From contig JAIUPL010000027.1 in assembly GCA_020160935.1 (NCBI GenBank), positions 1 to 64,000 of the forward strand: DNA of 64,000 nucleotides, given 5' to 3'. The notes under the pieces are model-generated. The model did no database searches, was not told the DNA's origin, and was given only the letters and a program-made list of their open reading frames with translations. Positions 18,389 to 27,677 of this stretch are shown here, piece after piece (positions within the stretch are counted from its first letter, which is position 1; every line of letters begins with the position of its first letter). The translations under genes and the position numbers were made by a program. The DNA comes from Bacteroidota bacterium (GTDB lineage Bacteria; Bacteroidota; Bacteroidia; Chitinophagales; Saprospiraceae).

Positions 18389-20797
18389 TCACTTCCCCAC
18401 AATCTCAAACCGCTGCTCCAGCCGATACCCGTCTTTGTCTACCAGTGCCAAAACGTGCTGCCCGACAGGCGGTTGCAGCGCCATTTGATGAAAGGTGCGG
18501 GTGCTGCCCAGGTACACCCCGTCCAGATGCCAGAAAATTTCAATATCCGGCGTACGGTGCGCCACCTGAAAAACCGTGCTGCTGAGTTTACCGTTGAGGT
18601 CGACAGGCACATAAATTCGGGTCGGGTTTTTGGGGTAAATCAGTTGCATGGGCGACTGCATATGCGCCGTTTGAGCGCCCACACAATCGGGCCGGAAAGG
18701 TGGTGGCGACACATATGAAGGATTTTTGCTTTTGAAGTAAAACTCCTCGATAGGTGGCAGCACAAACCACGGCACATGCAGCATGGAGGCCTGCGAAGCA
18801 CAATCGCTGTTTACCTGCCACATGCCCGTAGAGTCGAGGTGCAGCAACTGGTGATTGGGGCAAACAACTGCTTTCAGGCCGCTTTTGGGTATCCACAGCG
18901 TGTCATTTTCGCAATATTCGCCTGCACGCCAGCCGCTTTTTTTACATACCGGGGCCTGCACCATATCATCGTAGGGCGGGTCGAACCAGCGTTCGCCGCC
19001 AGGCAGTTGTTCAAAAATTTCAAACAACACAGGCGCCGCCATTTCCACTCCCAGCAGGCCGGGGCGGCCTTCTCCATCGGCATTGCCCACCCATACACCG
19101 ACAGCGTATCGGGGCGTTACGCCGGCGGCCCAGGCATCTCGGAAGCCCATGCTGGTGCCCGTTTTCCAGGCCACGGGGCGGCCTGCACGGAAAAGTTCCC
19201 ACTCTCCTGCGCTATTGGGCCGTTCCACTTCGCGCATGGCTTCGAAGGTGTACCAGATAGATCCGGCGCTGAGCAGGTCGGTGCTGCTTTGGTGGGTGTT
19301 TGTGTTGCGCCGGGGGCCGTCTTTGTCTTTCAGCAGGATAGGCGCCCGGAAGTCGTCGGAAGCATATCGGCCGTTGCGATCGTAAAATGTGCCGAGCCGA
19401 CGTGCCATGCAGGCATACATATTTGTAATGTCGCTCAAGGTCGCTTCCGCGCCGCCCAGAATCAGCGACAGTCCATAATGATCGGGCGGGCGGTTCAGGG
19501 TCGACAGTCCCAGGCGCTGGAGGTTGAAATGAAATTTTTCCAGTCCATACTGTTGCAGCAACAACACAAATGGCACATTGAGCGAACGAATCAGCGCGCG
19601 TTTGGCGGGTACCGCTCCGTCGTAGGTTTCGTAGTAGTTTTCCGGTTTGTACTGCCCGAGTTGTGTCGGCACATCATGCAGCAGGCTGTTGGGCAAAATG
19701 TCGCCGCTTTCCAGTGCCAGTGCGTAGAGGTAAGGTTTCAGGATACTGCCCGTGCTGCGCGGTGCGGTGATGATGTCGACCGATTCGCCATGTTCTTTGC
19801 CGGCGCCCTGCACATTGCCGACATAGGCCAGCACTTCGCCGGAAGCCACATCGATGATAATGGAGGCGAGGTTGTGCACGTCATTGCCACTATAAATTTC
19901 CTGTCGGCGCATCAGAATGTCCGAAATCCGTTGTTGCAGGTCTTTATCGAGGGTTGTATGGAACCGGGAAGCGCCCCCGGCAGCGAGGCGATCGAGCAGG
20001 TGAGGCGCCAGTTGGGGCAATGGGAGGGGCTGTTCGGGCAGGGGTTCTTCCTGTGAAAGTTCGCATTCTGCCGCGCTGATTTGTCCATTGTCGCGCAGGC
20101 GTTCGAGCAGTCGGTTGCGTTTTTGCACCAGTGCATCGCGGTTGCGGCCCGGGTGAATGAGCGCCGGGCTATTGGGCAACACCGCCATGGTGGCTGCCTC
20201 GGCCCAGGTGAGCAGGTGCGGGCTTTTGCCGTAATAGCGCCACGAAGCGGCTTCTATGCCTACCACATTGCCGCCGAAGGGCGCATGAGAAGCGTACAGG
20301 TTCAGGATTGTTTTTTTGGAATACGTCAGTTCCAGCCGTGTCGCCCGGAACATTTCCAACAATTTTTCCCATACCGTGCGCGGCGGATTGCCACGTGCCA
20401 GCCGAATGACTTGCATGGTGATGGTACTGCCGCCGCTGACCACCTGCCCACTGCGGGCATTGAGCCACACGGCGCGCAGCAGGCTCACCGGATCTACGCC
20501 CGGGTGCCAGCGAAAACGTTTGTCTTCAAAGGCGATGACACAGGCGGCGTACTTGGCAGGCACCGAATCACTTTCCGGGAAACGCCACTGCCCGTCGGTA
20601 GCAATGCGCGCGCCCAGCAACTGTCCATCGCGGTCTTCCAGCACCACCGAAATGGGCTCGCGAAACAAGGGGCTTGGCAAGCAAAACAGCCAGATCAAAA
20701 GCAATACCAGCAAACCCGCAGCAGTGCGCGGTCGGCGCCGCACCCAGGCTGCCAGCCCAATTCCTATGCGTTGAAACCAACGCCCTGCGGAACGCAA
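18389..20797 (-). CDS. pbpC: Penicillin-binding protein 1C
   Basis: Bifunctional peptidoglycan synthase of 802 aa anchored by one helix (about 25-41). The glycosyltransferase 51 domain has the catalytic glutamate in FEDKRFRWHPGVDP (E91) and STITMQVIRL. The transpeptidase domain has SILKP near 350, an SLN motif (RSLNVPF) and KTGTS near 545. The C-terminal BiPBP_C domain matches PBP1C. Length agrees with the family. An alpha-2-macroglobulin gene, the usual pbpC neighbour, is not adjacent. A lipoprotein gene lies 59 bp upstream on the same strand. Confidence 0.95.
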   Translation of the reverse strand: MRSAGRWFQRIGIGLAAWVRRRPRTAAGLLVLLLIWLFCLPSPLFREPISVVLEDRDGQLLGARIATDGQWRFPESDSVPAKYAACVIAFEDKRFRWHPGVDPVSLLRAVWLNARSGQVVSGGSTITMQVIRLARGNPPRTVWEKLLEMFRATRLELTYSKKTILNLYASHAPFGGNVVGIEAASWRYYGKSPHLLTWAEAATMAVLPNSPALIHPGRNRDALVQKRNRLLERLRDNGQISAAECELSQEEPLPEQPLPLPQLAPHLLDRLAAGGASRFHTTLDKDLQQRISDILMRRQEIYSGNDVHNLASIIIDVASGEVLAYVGNVQGAGKEHGESVDIITAPRSTGSILKPYLYALALESGDILPNSLLHDVPTQLGQYKPENYYETYDGAVPAKRALIRSLNVPFVLLLQQYGLEKFHFNLQRLGLSTLNRPPDHYGLSLILGGAEATLSDITNMYACMARRLGTFYDRNGRYASDDFRAPILLKDKDGPRRNTNTHQSSTDLLSAGSIWYTFEAMREVERPNSAGEWELFRAGRPVAWKTGTSMGFRDAWAAGVTPRYAVGVWVGNADGEGRPGLLGVEMAAPVLFEIFEQLPGGERWFDPPYDDMVQAPVCKKSGWRAGEYCENDTLWIPKSGLKAVVCPNHQLLHLDSTGMWQVNSDCASQASMLHVPWFVLPPIEEFYFKSKNPSYVSPPPFRPDCVGAQTAHMQSPMQLIYPKNPTRIYVPVDLNGKLSSTVFQVAHRTPDIEIFWHLDGVYLGSTRTFHQMALQPPVGQHVLALVDKDGYRLEQRFEIVGK

Positions 20798-20856
20798 TAC
20801 ATAAGGAAGTACAGGACGACGAAAGATGGTGTAAACAGTTTACAGGTTAATAGAGA

Positions 20857-21489
20857 TCAATTTCCGGCCAAAAAGCCACTTTGGCACAGTCCGATATAGT
20901 CTTTCCACGCGCGCCGCGCCCTGGCAAACGGCGTTTTCAAATGAGCAGGCGTCAAGGTTTCCAGTTTTGCCAGTAAATCATAAACGTCGCTTGCAGCCTG
21001 CACGATTTCCCGGCGAGCGCCAACAGTACCCGCTGGCCAGCGCTGCTCGAGTTGGGCTACATATTCCGGAAGGTATTCCATCAATTTTTGAGTAAGGGGC
21101 TTGTTGTCGAGTGTTAACGCTCGTTCAAACGACGTTGTTATTTGTTGGCTAAATTGCTCAAGCGACACAGCCACACCCTGGGCCGCCAGGTCGGCCGTAG
21201 CCCGACTCAGTGCATCTAAACGTTTGAGATCAGATGCCGCGAGGGATTGTTTATCAATCTTTTGAAGATATGTCTGTAATGCAGCGGCTTCTGTTTTTGA
21301 TTTCGCTGCATCTTCCGGGGCTGGCAGCATCGGCAGAAAAAGCGTGTCTTTACCGGCTGTCAGGGCAATTTTTTCCGGCGAGGCCAGTATTTTCAGAAAT
21401 CGACGCTCCGCCTCCCGCAAACGATCGGCGTCTGACTGGCAGGCGCTAAGTAAAAACAGGCACCAGAAGGGCCAGGTCTTGATTATCAT
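20857..21489 (-). CDS. Lipoprotein of unknown function
   Basis: Protein of 210 aa with a lipobox LLSAC near residue 16, then mainly helical sequence rich in A, L and charged residues. I do not recognise a family. It is upstream of pbpC on the same strand and may be co-transcribed. Its ATG is one end of a 208-bp palindrome whose other end is the ATG of the divergent hydrolase, so both genes begin in the same sequence context. Confidence 0.7.
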   Translation of the reverse strand: MIIKTWPFWCLFLLSACQSDADRLREAERRFLKILASPEKIALTAGKDTLFLPMLPAPEDAAKSKTEAAALQTYLQKIDKQSLAASDLKRLDALSRATADLAAQGVAVSLEQFSQQITTSFERALTLDNKPLTQKLMEYLPEYVAQLEQRWPAGTVGARREIVQAASDVYDLLAKLETLTPAHLKTPFARARRAWKDYIGLCQSGFLAGN

Positions 21490-21694
21490 GGTGGAAAAAG
21501 AAGCAAAAGTAATAAAAGTCCTGAGTCTTGAGTCCTGAGTCCTGAGTCCGTAGAGTACACCTGATTACTTTCGGTTTCATATATGACCAATGCCGAAAGT
21601 AATCAGGTGTACTCTACGGACTCAGGACTCAGGACTCAGGACTCAGGACTCAGGACTCAGGACTTTTATTACTTTTGCTTCTTTTTCCACCATG
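21487..21694. repeat. Palindromic divergent spacer with GAGTCCT-family element
   Basis: From the start codon of the lipoprotein gene (CAT at 21487-21489) to that of the hydrolase (ATG at 21692-21694) the spacer is a nearly perfect palindrome. The outer 41 nt on each side are exact reverse complements. The heptad arms differ by one unit. The centre has GTAGAGTACACC, TGATTACTTTCGG and their complements. Promoters and leaders of both genes are therefore mirror copies. Confidence 0.95.
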
Positions 21695-22699
21695 CCCATC
21701 ATCCACAACTCCTCCTACCCTGGGCCGGCACGCTTTCAGTTCAACGGCCACTTGCAGACACTGATTCCCGGTATGTTTCGCCGTATCAAAGGTGTTGATT
21801 ATCAGCGTGAAAGAATAGAAACTTCCGATGGCGACTTCCTCGACATCGACTGGCTGACCCACGGCAACCGGCGGCTCGTCATCCTGACCCACGGGCTGGA
21901 AGGCAGTTCTGCCGGACAATATATTCGGGGTACGGCACGGCATTTTACCCAACATGGCTGGGACGCGCTGGCCTGGAATTGCCGATCCTGTTCGGGGGAG
22001 ATGAATCGCCGATTCCGCATGTACCACCATGGCGACACGGAAGACATCGACGCCATTGTGCAGCATGCCTTGAAAACGGGCAGGTACGATGTGCTCGTCC
22101 TCGTTGGGTACAGCATGGGCGGCAATATCACCATGAAATACCTGGGTACCAAAGGCGATCAGGTGGCGCCACAGGTGAAGGCCGGGGTTGCTTTTTCATC
22201 CCCCTGCGACATTGCTGCAGGCGCAGATGTACTCGATCGCTGGGATAATTTTATTTACAAAAAACGATTCATGGGGTTCCTGGAACGGAAAATACGCCTG
22301 AAAAACAAACAGTTTCCCGGGCACCTCGACGTCTCGAAACTTCGGAAAGTGCGGCGCTGGCACGATTTCGACGAGTGGTTCAGTGCGCCTATTTGCGGGT
22401 TTCGCTCTGCTGCCGAATTTCATCAGCAAGCCTCTGCCAAAAATTTTCTGGAAGGTATCCGCATACCCGTTCTGCTGGTCAATGCAGCCAATGATCCGAT
22501 CCTGACGCCCGAATGTTTCCCGTTCGATATTGCCGAAAAACACCCCTGGTTTCATTTCGAACTGGCGCCCGGCGGCGGCCATTGCGGGTTCCGGGCTCGC
22601 GGCGACCGCGACAGTTCCTGGTCGGAAAGAAGGGCGCTGGAGTTTTGTGTGCAACACGGGAACACGGATTACACAGATAAAACGGACTTGCGCGGATAG
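21692..22699 (+). CDS. Alpha/beta hydrolase, YheT-like
   Basis: Hydrolase of 335 aa resembling E. coli YheT and the EMB8 group. Visible catalytic elements are the nucleophile elbow GYSMGGN, the acid in NAANDPILTPE and the histidine in GGGHCGF. It is a probable esterase or lipase on small acyl substrates; the substrate is unknown. I start at MPIIHNSSYPG (21692), because the longer frame upstream is translated heptad repeat. The last residues (NTDYTDKTDLRG) are encoded by the next repeat element. Confidence 0.9.
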   Translation: MPIIHNSSYPGPARFQFNGHLQTLIPGMFRRIKGVDYQRERIETSDGDFLDIDWLTHGNRRLVILTHGLEGSSAGQYIRGTARHFTQHGWDALAWNCRSCSGEMNRRFRMYHHGDTEDIDAIVQHALKTGRYDVLVLVGYSMGGNITMKYLGTKGDQVAPQVKAGVAFSSPCDIAAGADVLDRWDNFIYKKRFMGFLERKIRLKNKQFPGHLDVSKLRKVRRWHDFDEWFSAPICGFRSAAEFHQQASAKNFLEGIRIPVLLVNAANDPILTPECFPFDIAEKHPWFHFELAPGGGHCGFRARGDRDSSWSERRALEFCVQHGNTDYTDKTDLRG

Positions 22700-22852
22700 T
22701 TGCAACACGGGAACACGGATTGCGCAGATAAAACAGATATGCACGGATAATATTCAGAGAATAATGATTTTTGTGCAGAAAAAGAACATCCTCCCTTACC
22801 CTTCATTCCAATCCGTGTAAATCCGTCCTATCCGCGAAATCCGTGTTGCACA
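22650..22852. repeat. Inverted repeat, GGAACACGG family with internal duplication
   Basis: The left part contains two tandem copies of a segment of about 48 bp (GCAACACGGGAACACGGATT ... GCGCGGATA and GCAACACGGGAACACGG ... TGCACGGATA). The right arm AATCCGTG, TCCTATCCGCG, AAATCCGTGTTGCAC is a single inverted copy. Related to 2931-3090. It covers the end of the hydrolase gene and ends at the ATG of the helicase. Confidence 0.87.
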
Positions 22853-25800
22853 ATGGCCAATCCCTACAATGAATCCTTTCTCTCCTTTCTACAAACGCTG
22901 AATGCTGCACAGCAGTCGGCCGTAGACGCTGTGGAAGGTCCTGTGTTGGTCATTGCAGGTCCGGGAACGGGGAAAACACATATTCTTACGGCTCGTATCG
23001 GCAACATTCTGACACGTACCGATGCGCGGGCCCAGAATATTTTGTGCCTCACTTTCACAGATGCCGGCGTGCATGCCATGCGCCAACGCCTGCTCGAACG
23101 CATCGGGCCGGAAGCGCACCGGGTGCCCATATTCACGTTCCATGCTTTTTGCAACCGAATCATTCAGGAAAACCCGGAAGTGTTCGGGAAAGGCAACCTC
23201 GAACCCTTGAGCGATCTGGAACGTATAGAACTGGTCAGGCAAATGCTGACAAGGCTGCCTGCCGAACATCCGCTTCGGGAAGGCCGAAAAGACACTTTTC
23301 AGTTTGAGCAGCACCTGCGCGACCTGTTCGCTACCATGAAAAAAGAGGGCTGGGCGCCGGGGTTTGTCCTGAAAAAATGCGACGAATACATACGCGATTT
23401 ACCTCAAAACCCGGAATTTATTTACAAGGTAAATACCAAAAAAGCCCGCAAAGGCGACCTCAAGCAAGCGCAGATTGACGAGGCCATCGAAAAAATGAAC
23501 CGCCTGAAAGCCGCTGCCGATCTGTACCCCAAGTACCAGCAATTGCTGGATAAGCACGGGCGGTACGAATACGAAGACATGCTGCTGTGGGTCACCAAAG
23601 CCTTCTCCAAAAACGAGGCCCTGCTGCGCACCTACCAGGAACGATACCAGTATGTGCTGGTCGACGAATTTCAGGATACCAACGGCGCACAATTTCACCT
23701 GCTCCAGCAATTGCTCGACTACTGGGATGTGCCGAATATTTTTATCGTGGGCGACGACGACCAGAGTATTTTCGAATTTCAGGGCGCGCGCCTGGAAAAC
23801 CTGGTACAATTTTACCAGCAATACCGCAAAGGGCTGAAAACCATTGTGTTGAGCGATAACTATCGCTCGGCACAACCCATCCTGGATGCAGCAGCCCACG
23901 TGATCAGGCACAACGACATTCGGGCCATTAGCCGCCTTGACCAGCCGCTCGAAAAAATGCTTCGGGCCAGTGCCGACAGGTTTCAGGCGAGCGCTGCGAC
24001 GTATACGCCGGCGCGTATCACAGTATATGAAAACCGACTGCACGAACTGGCCGATATTGTTGCCAGAATAGAACGGCTCCTTGCACAAGGCACGGCGCCG
24101 TCCGCCATTGCGGTGTTGTATGCCCGCCACCGGCAGGCTACACAGTTGCTGGCTTTGCTCGAAAAAAAGGGGATTCCTTACCAGACAAAACGCCCGGTCA
24201 ATGCCCTCGATTTGCCGGTTATGCAGCATTTCCGTACACTGCTGACCTATCTGCACGATGAATTGTTGGAACCGTTTTCCGGCGACCATCGCCTGTTCCC
24301 GCTGCTGCACGCCTCTTTTTTCAACCTGGCCCCGCTCGATCTGGCGCAAATTGCATTGGCCATGCGGCGCGCCGCATCGCGCGAAAACAAAGACCTGTAC
24401 ATCAAAGCAGGTCATGCTTCCTCTAAAAAAACGTATTGGCGAATAGTCCTCTCGGATGCTGCATTTCTGGAAAATCTGCCGCTTTCCAATCCGGATGTAT
24501 ACCTGCAACTCGCCGCGCACCTGAACGGCTGGATCGCCGACGCCGCCAACCTGCCGCTGCCCCGGTTGATCGAACATCTGTACACTCAGACCGGCCTGAT
24601 GACCTGGGCTTTGCAACAACCCGATCGGGTGTGGCATATTCAGGTGCTGCACACCCTGATGGAATTTGTACTGCGCGAATCAGCCCGCAATCCGCGACTG
24701 GCACTCGGCCGATTGCTCGATTTGCTGCGCAGTATGGACGACAACCAGTTGCCCTTACCTGTGCAACAGCCCGTACAAAACGGCCCCGGGGTGCAGTTGC
24801 TCACCGCACATGCGGCCAAAGGGCTGGAATTTGAGCATGTTTTTCTGTTCGATTGTGTGGACGACGCCTGGGAAAAAAGCGCCGGTAACAAAAGCGGCAG
24901 GTTCGCACTTCCTCCTACTCTTACGCTTTCCGGTGAAGAAGACGCTGTGGAGGCTCGTCGGAGGCTGTTTTATGTGGCGCTCACCCGCGCCAAGGCGCAT
25001 TTGCAAGTGTCGTGGGCAGCGGCGGCCTACGATGGCAAGTCGCTCACACAAACGCGTTTTGCCGACGAAACCACGCTGCCGCACAACCACGCAAGCGTGC
25101 CGCAGGATATGCTGCTGGATGCCCAGATCAGTCTGCTGCTGGAACCTGCACAACCGGTTATCACGCTGCCTGAAGCGGCTTTGCTGGATGAATTGCTCGG
25201 TCAATTTAGCCTGAGCATCACGGCGCTCAACCGCTACCTGCGTTGTCCGCTGGCTTTTTACTATGAAGACCTGCTGAATATACCAGCCGCAACGAGCGAG
25301 GCAGCGGCATTTGGCACGGCCATGCACGGCGCCCTGCAAGAGTTTACCCTGAAAATGAAAGCGGATAAAAAGATGCAGTGGCCTTCGGCGGAGTCGCTTG
25401 TGCGGATGTTCGGGCAGGAAATGGAGCGCCAGCGCGCTTATTTTTCTGAGAATGGCTGGGTGCAACGGTTTGCGCTTGGGAAAGACTACCTGCGGCGTAT
25501 ACACGTCGAACAGGTGCCTTTTTGGCGAAAACGTGTAATTGTGGAAAGAAAAATTGACAAGGTAGAACTCGAGGGGGTGCCGCTTACCGGTGTGATCGAT
25601 AAAATCGAGTGGTTCGATAATCAAACCATCCGGCTGGTGGATTACAAAACAGGTACGCCGGATATGAAAAAAACAGCAGCACCCGATGAAAAACAACCCT
25701 TCGGAGGCGAGTACTGGCGGCAATTGGCATTTTATACCATCCTGCTGGAAACAGCACATATTTACCCTGAAAAAGTAGGGAAAACGGCCATCTCATGGCT

Positions 25801-26020
25801 TGAACCCGATAAACGCGGCGCATTTCCTGTAGTGGAGATTGCTTTTAGCGGCGCGGAATTACAGGCTATGAAAGACACTATTAAAACGGTCTGGAACCGC
25901 ATTCAGGATCGCGACTTCAATACCGGTTGTGGCAAGGATGATTGCATCTGGTGTACCATGCACCGAACCCGTGTTTTTGCAGAAGGCAGCAGGGGCGAGG
26001 AGGAAGGGTTGGATGATTGA
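22853..26020 (+). CDS. UvrD/Rep-type helicase fused to a PD-(D/E)XK nuclease with probable Fe-S cluster
   Basis: A 1055-aa superfamily 1 DNA helicase-nuclease. Helicase motifs are Q-like LNAAQQSAV, Walker A GPGTGKT (about 36), DEFQDTN (about 271), GDDDQSIFEFQG and TAHAAKGLEFEHV. The C-terminal RecB-like nuclease has GTAMHGALQE and VDYKTGT (about 929). One cysteine in YLRCPLAFYYE (about 797) plus three in CGKDDCIWC (about 1026-1034) have the spacing of AddB/Cas4-type 4Fe-4S nucleases. It probably processes DNA ends in recombination or repair. It stands alone between two repeat elements, so no RecBCD/AddAB partner is visible. Confidence 0.93.
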   Translation: MANPYNESFLSFLQTLNAAQQSAVDAVEGPVLVIAGPGTGKTHILTARIGNILTRTDARAQNILCLTFTDAGVHAMRQRLLERIGPEAHRVPIFTFHAFCNRIIQENPEVFGKGNLEPLSDLERIELVRQMLTRLPAEHPLREGRKDTFQFEQHLRDLFATMKKEGWAPGFVLKKCDEYIRDLPQNPEFIYKVNTKKARKGDLKQAQIDEAIEKMNRLKAAADLYPKYQQLLDKHGRYEYEDMLLWVTKAFSKNEALLRTYQERYQYVLVDEFQDTNGAQFHLLQQLLDYWDVPNIFIVGDDDQSIFEFQGARLENLVQFYQQYRKGLKTIVLSDNYRSAQPILDAAAHVIRHNDIRAISRLDQPLEKMLRASADRFQASAATYTPARITVYENRLHELADIVARIERLLAQGTAPSAIAVLYARHRQATQLLALLEKKGIPYQTKRPVNALDLPVMQHFRTLLTYLHDELLEPFSGDHRLFPLLHASFFNLAPLDLAQIALAMRRAASRENKDLYIKAGHASSKKTYWRIVLSDAAFLENLPLSNPDVYLQLAAHLNGWIADAANLPLPRLIEHLYTQTGLMTWALQQPDRVWHIQVLHTLMEFVLRESARNPRLALGRLLDLLRSMDDNQLPLPVQQPVQNGPGVQLLTAHAAKGLEFEHVFLFDCVDDAWEKSAGNKSGRFALPPTLTLSGEEDAVEARRRLFYVALTRAKAHLQVSWAAAAYDGKSLTQTRFADETTLPHNHASVPQDMLLDAQISLLLEPAQPVITLPEAALLDELLGQFSLSITALNRYLRCPLAFYYEDLLNIPAATSEAAAFGTAMHGALQEFTLKMKADKKMQWPSAESLVRMFGQEMERQRAYFSENGWVQRFALGKDYLRRIHVEQVPFWRKRVIVERKIDKVELEGVPLTGVIDKIEWFDNQTIRLVDYKTGTPDMKKTAAPDEKQPFGGEYWRQLAFYTILLETAHIYPEKVGKTAISWLEPDKRGAFPVVEIAFSGAELQAMKDTIKTVWNRIQDRDFNTGCGKDDCIWCTMHRTRVFAEGSRGEEEGLDD

Positions 26021-26028
26021 GAGAGGTG

Positions 26029-26212
26029 AAGGGCAAGGGGCAAGAGGCAAAGTTTAAAGAGGCAAGGGGCAAGGGGCAAAGTTTAAAGAGGCAAGAGGCA
26101 AGGGGCAAAGTTTAAAGAGGCAAGAGGCAAGAGGCAAAATTATACCCCTTGCCTCTTGCCTCTTTAAACTTTGCCTCTTGCCTCTTGCCTCTTTAAACTT
26201 TGCCTCTTGCCT
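26029..26212. repeat. Heptad-armed hairpin, GGCAAGR family with AAAGTTTAAAGA spacers
   Basis: GGCAAGAGGCAA blocks are separated by the repeated spacer AGTTTAAAGA, giving a higher-order unit of about 31 nt three times on the left and twice on the right. The loop is nearly absent (AAAATTATACCCC). It fills the gap between convergent genes. Confidence 0.92.
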
Positions 26213-26858
26213 ACTGCTTCCCTCCGGAAGCCGACATGGGATCAGGCGCGGTGGTAGGTTTCTTTTTCACAGTACAACCTACGGCACGGGTGAAATCCGG
26301 GTTGGGTTTTTCGCCGCGCATAAGAGATTCCACGGCTTTTTCCACCCAGCGGTTTTTGGCCAGTTTGGGTGTTTCCGGGTTATCGTCGATGGCGCCGATG
26401 TAGCGAATCACCTTGTCTTGATCGAGCAGGAAAACGTGGGGTGTGCGCGTAGCGCCAAATTTCGGATACACTTTTTGTTCTTCATCGAACAGGTATTCGA
26501 AAGGATATTTATTGGCCTTGGCCCGTTTCTGCATTTCCTCGAAACTGTCTTCCTCGACGATAAGTGGACTGTTCGGATTGATAGCGATCACCGGGAACCC
26601 CTGCGGTGCGTACTTGTTGTGCAGGTCGATGATGCGTTGTTCGTACAATTGGGCGTATGGGCAGTGATTGCAGGTAAAAATGACGATGTACCCCCGGGCT
26701 TCCTTGAAGTCGGACAGAGATACCATTTTGTTATTTACACTTTTCAGAGAGAAATCCTCTGCATGGTCGCCGACTACATAGCCGGAAGGAGAAGTAGCAG
26801 AGATAAAAAGCAGGAAAACGCCTGCCATTAACAGCGGGGAGAAGGCGGGTTTCTTCAT
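26211..26858 (-). CDS. Peroxiredoxin-like thioredoxin family protein
   Basis: Exported thioredoxin-fold protein of 215 aa with an N-terminal signal segment (about 1-25). GDHAEDFSLKSVNNKMVSL is AhpC/TSA-like, and the redox centre is CNHCP in VIFTCNHCPYAQLYE. TRTPHVFLLD supplies the cis-proline loop. It is likely a periplasmic thiol oxidoreductase with unknown partner. The final residues lie at the edge of the repeat element. Confidence 0.87.
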   Translation of the reverse strand: MKKPAFSPLLMAGVFLLFISATSPSGYVVGDHAEDFSLKSVNNKMVSLSDFKEARGYIVIFTCNHCPYAQLYEQRIIDLHNKYAPQGFPVIAINPNSPLIVEEDSFEEMQKRAKANKYPFEYLFDEEQKVYPKFGATRTPHVFLLDQDKVIRYIGAIDDNPETPKLAKNRWVEKAVESLMRGEKPNPDFTRAVGCTVKKKPTTAPDPMSASGGKQ

Positions 26859-26939
26859 GAAGCAACCGGAGGGAATAAAAGAATGAACGATAGTGGGATG
26901 AATGCGATTATCTGGGCCGGGAAATAGCCCCGATGGTCT

Positions 26940-27500
26940 CTATTTGCCAGTGAGGCAGGGGTACTGTGATGAATCTTTTAATACCGAGACGTCTGCAAGA
27001 AAGGGGCGCACAAATGTTTCCAGTTCGGTGTAGTTGGCAAATTTACCCAGGTTGAATTTTCGTTGTTGTCCTTTTATGATCACCGTGGCTGGTATGGCGC
27101 CATCCCACTCCTGACTTATTTTTGGAATCCAGGTGTTGGCATCCTGATCGGCAAATAGTACTACTTCGGATTTAAACTGCTTTTCTTTCAGGAACGGAAT
27201 AAACTTTTTCTCTAACTGACTTTTAAAATCGAGGCTGACAAGTATCACCAGTACATTCTGACCATTGTAACGTTCGCGTAGTTCTTCAAAACAAGGTAAT
27301 TCTTCAATGCAGGGTTTGCACCATGTCGCCCAAAAATTGATAACCAGTGTCGTATCCTTCGCGTTTTCAATGCGGGACTCGAGTTGGGGCATACTGTCAT
27401 AAATGGCAAACGATTGGCCTGTAGCGGAGTAGTTGCTCAAACAACAACACACCAGCACCATCAAAAACAGGAGAAACCGATTAAGGCGAATGGCTATCAT
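26940..27500 (-). CDS. TlpA-like thioredoxin family protein
   Basis: Exported thioredoxin-fold protein of 186 aa. An N-terminal hydrophobic segment (about 8-30) is followed by WATWCKPCIEELPCFEEL with a CxxC centre and IPATVIIKGQQRKF with the cis-proline. It resembles TlpA/ResA proteins that reduce periplasmic disulfides or act in cytochrome maturation. It lies 81 bp upstream of another thioredoxin-fold gene on the same strand. Confidence 0.87.
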   Translation of the reverse strand: MIAIRLNRFLLFLMVLVCCCLSNYSATGQSFAIYDSMPQLESRIENAKDTTLVINFWATWCKPCIEELPCFEELRERYNGQNVLVILVSLDFKSQLEKKFIPFLKEKQFKSEVVLFADQDANTWIPKISQEWDGAIPATVIIKGQQRKFNLGKFANYTELETFVRPFLADVSVLKDSSQYPCLTGK

Positions 27501-27609
27501 GAAACAGTATTATTAAAAAAAACAATGCAAGAAACGCATTAACGCTGGAACATCCACCAGCTTTAACACTTTTTCCGACGAAAAAAACAATAAATCTTAA
27601 TAAATACAT

Positions 27610-27646
27610 AAAATCCCCCCGAAACATATGTATTCGGAGGGATTTT
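27610..27646 (-). terminator. Rho-independent terminator of the zinc-ribbon gene
   Basis: AAAATCCCTCCGAA and TTCGGGGGGATTTT (minus strand) form a stem of about 14 bp with one mismatch around ATACATATGT, 32 nt after the stop codon, with flanking A and T tracts. Confidence 0.8.
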
Positions 27647-27677
27647 AAAGCAAATCAGGGTTCTAAAAAGTTCATTA

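Noticed and set aside
18064-18585. Open frames through the GGCAAG, GTGAGAG and GTTGAG arrays (RGKGQEARGK-, CPLPLAPC- or STPQPLNL-type proteins)
   Set aside because: They are translations of 7-nt repeats, whose three frames rarely contain stops; no start or conserved part outside the repeat.
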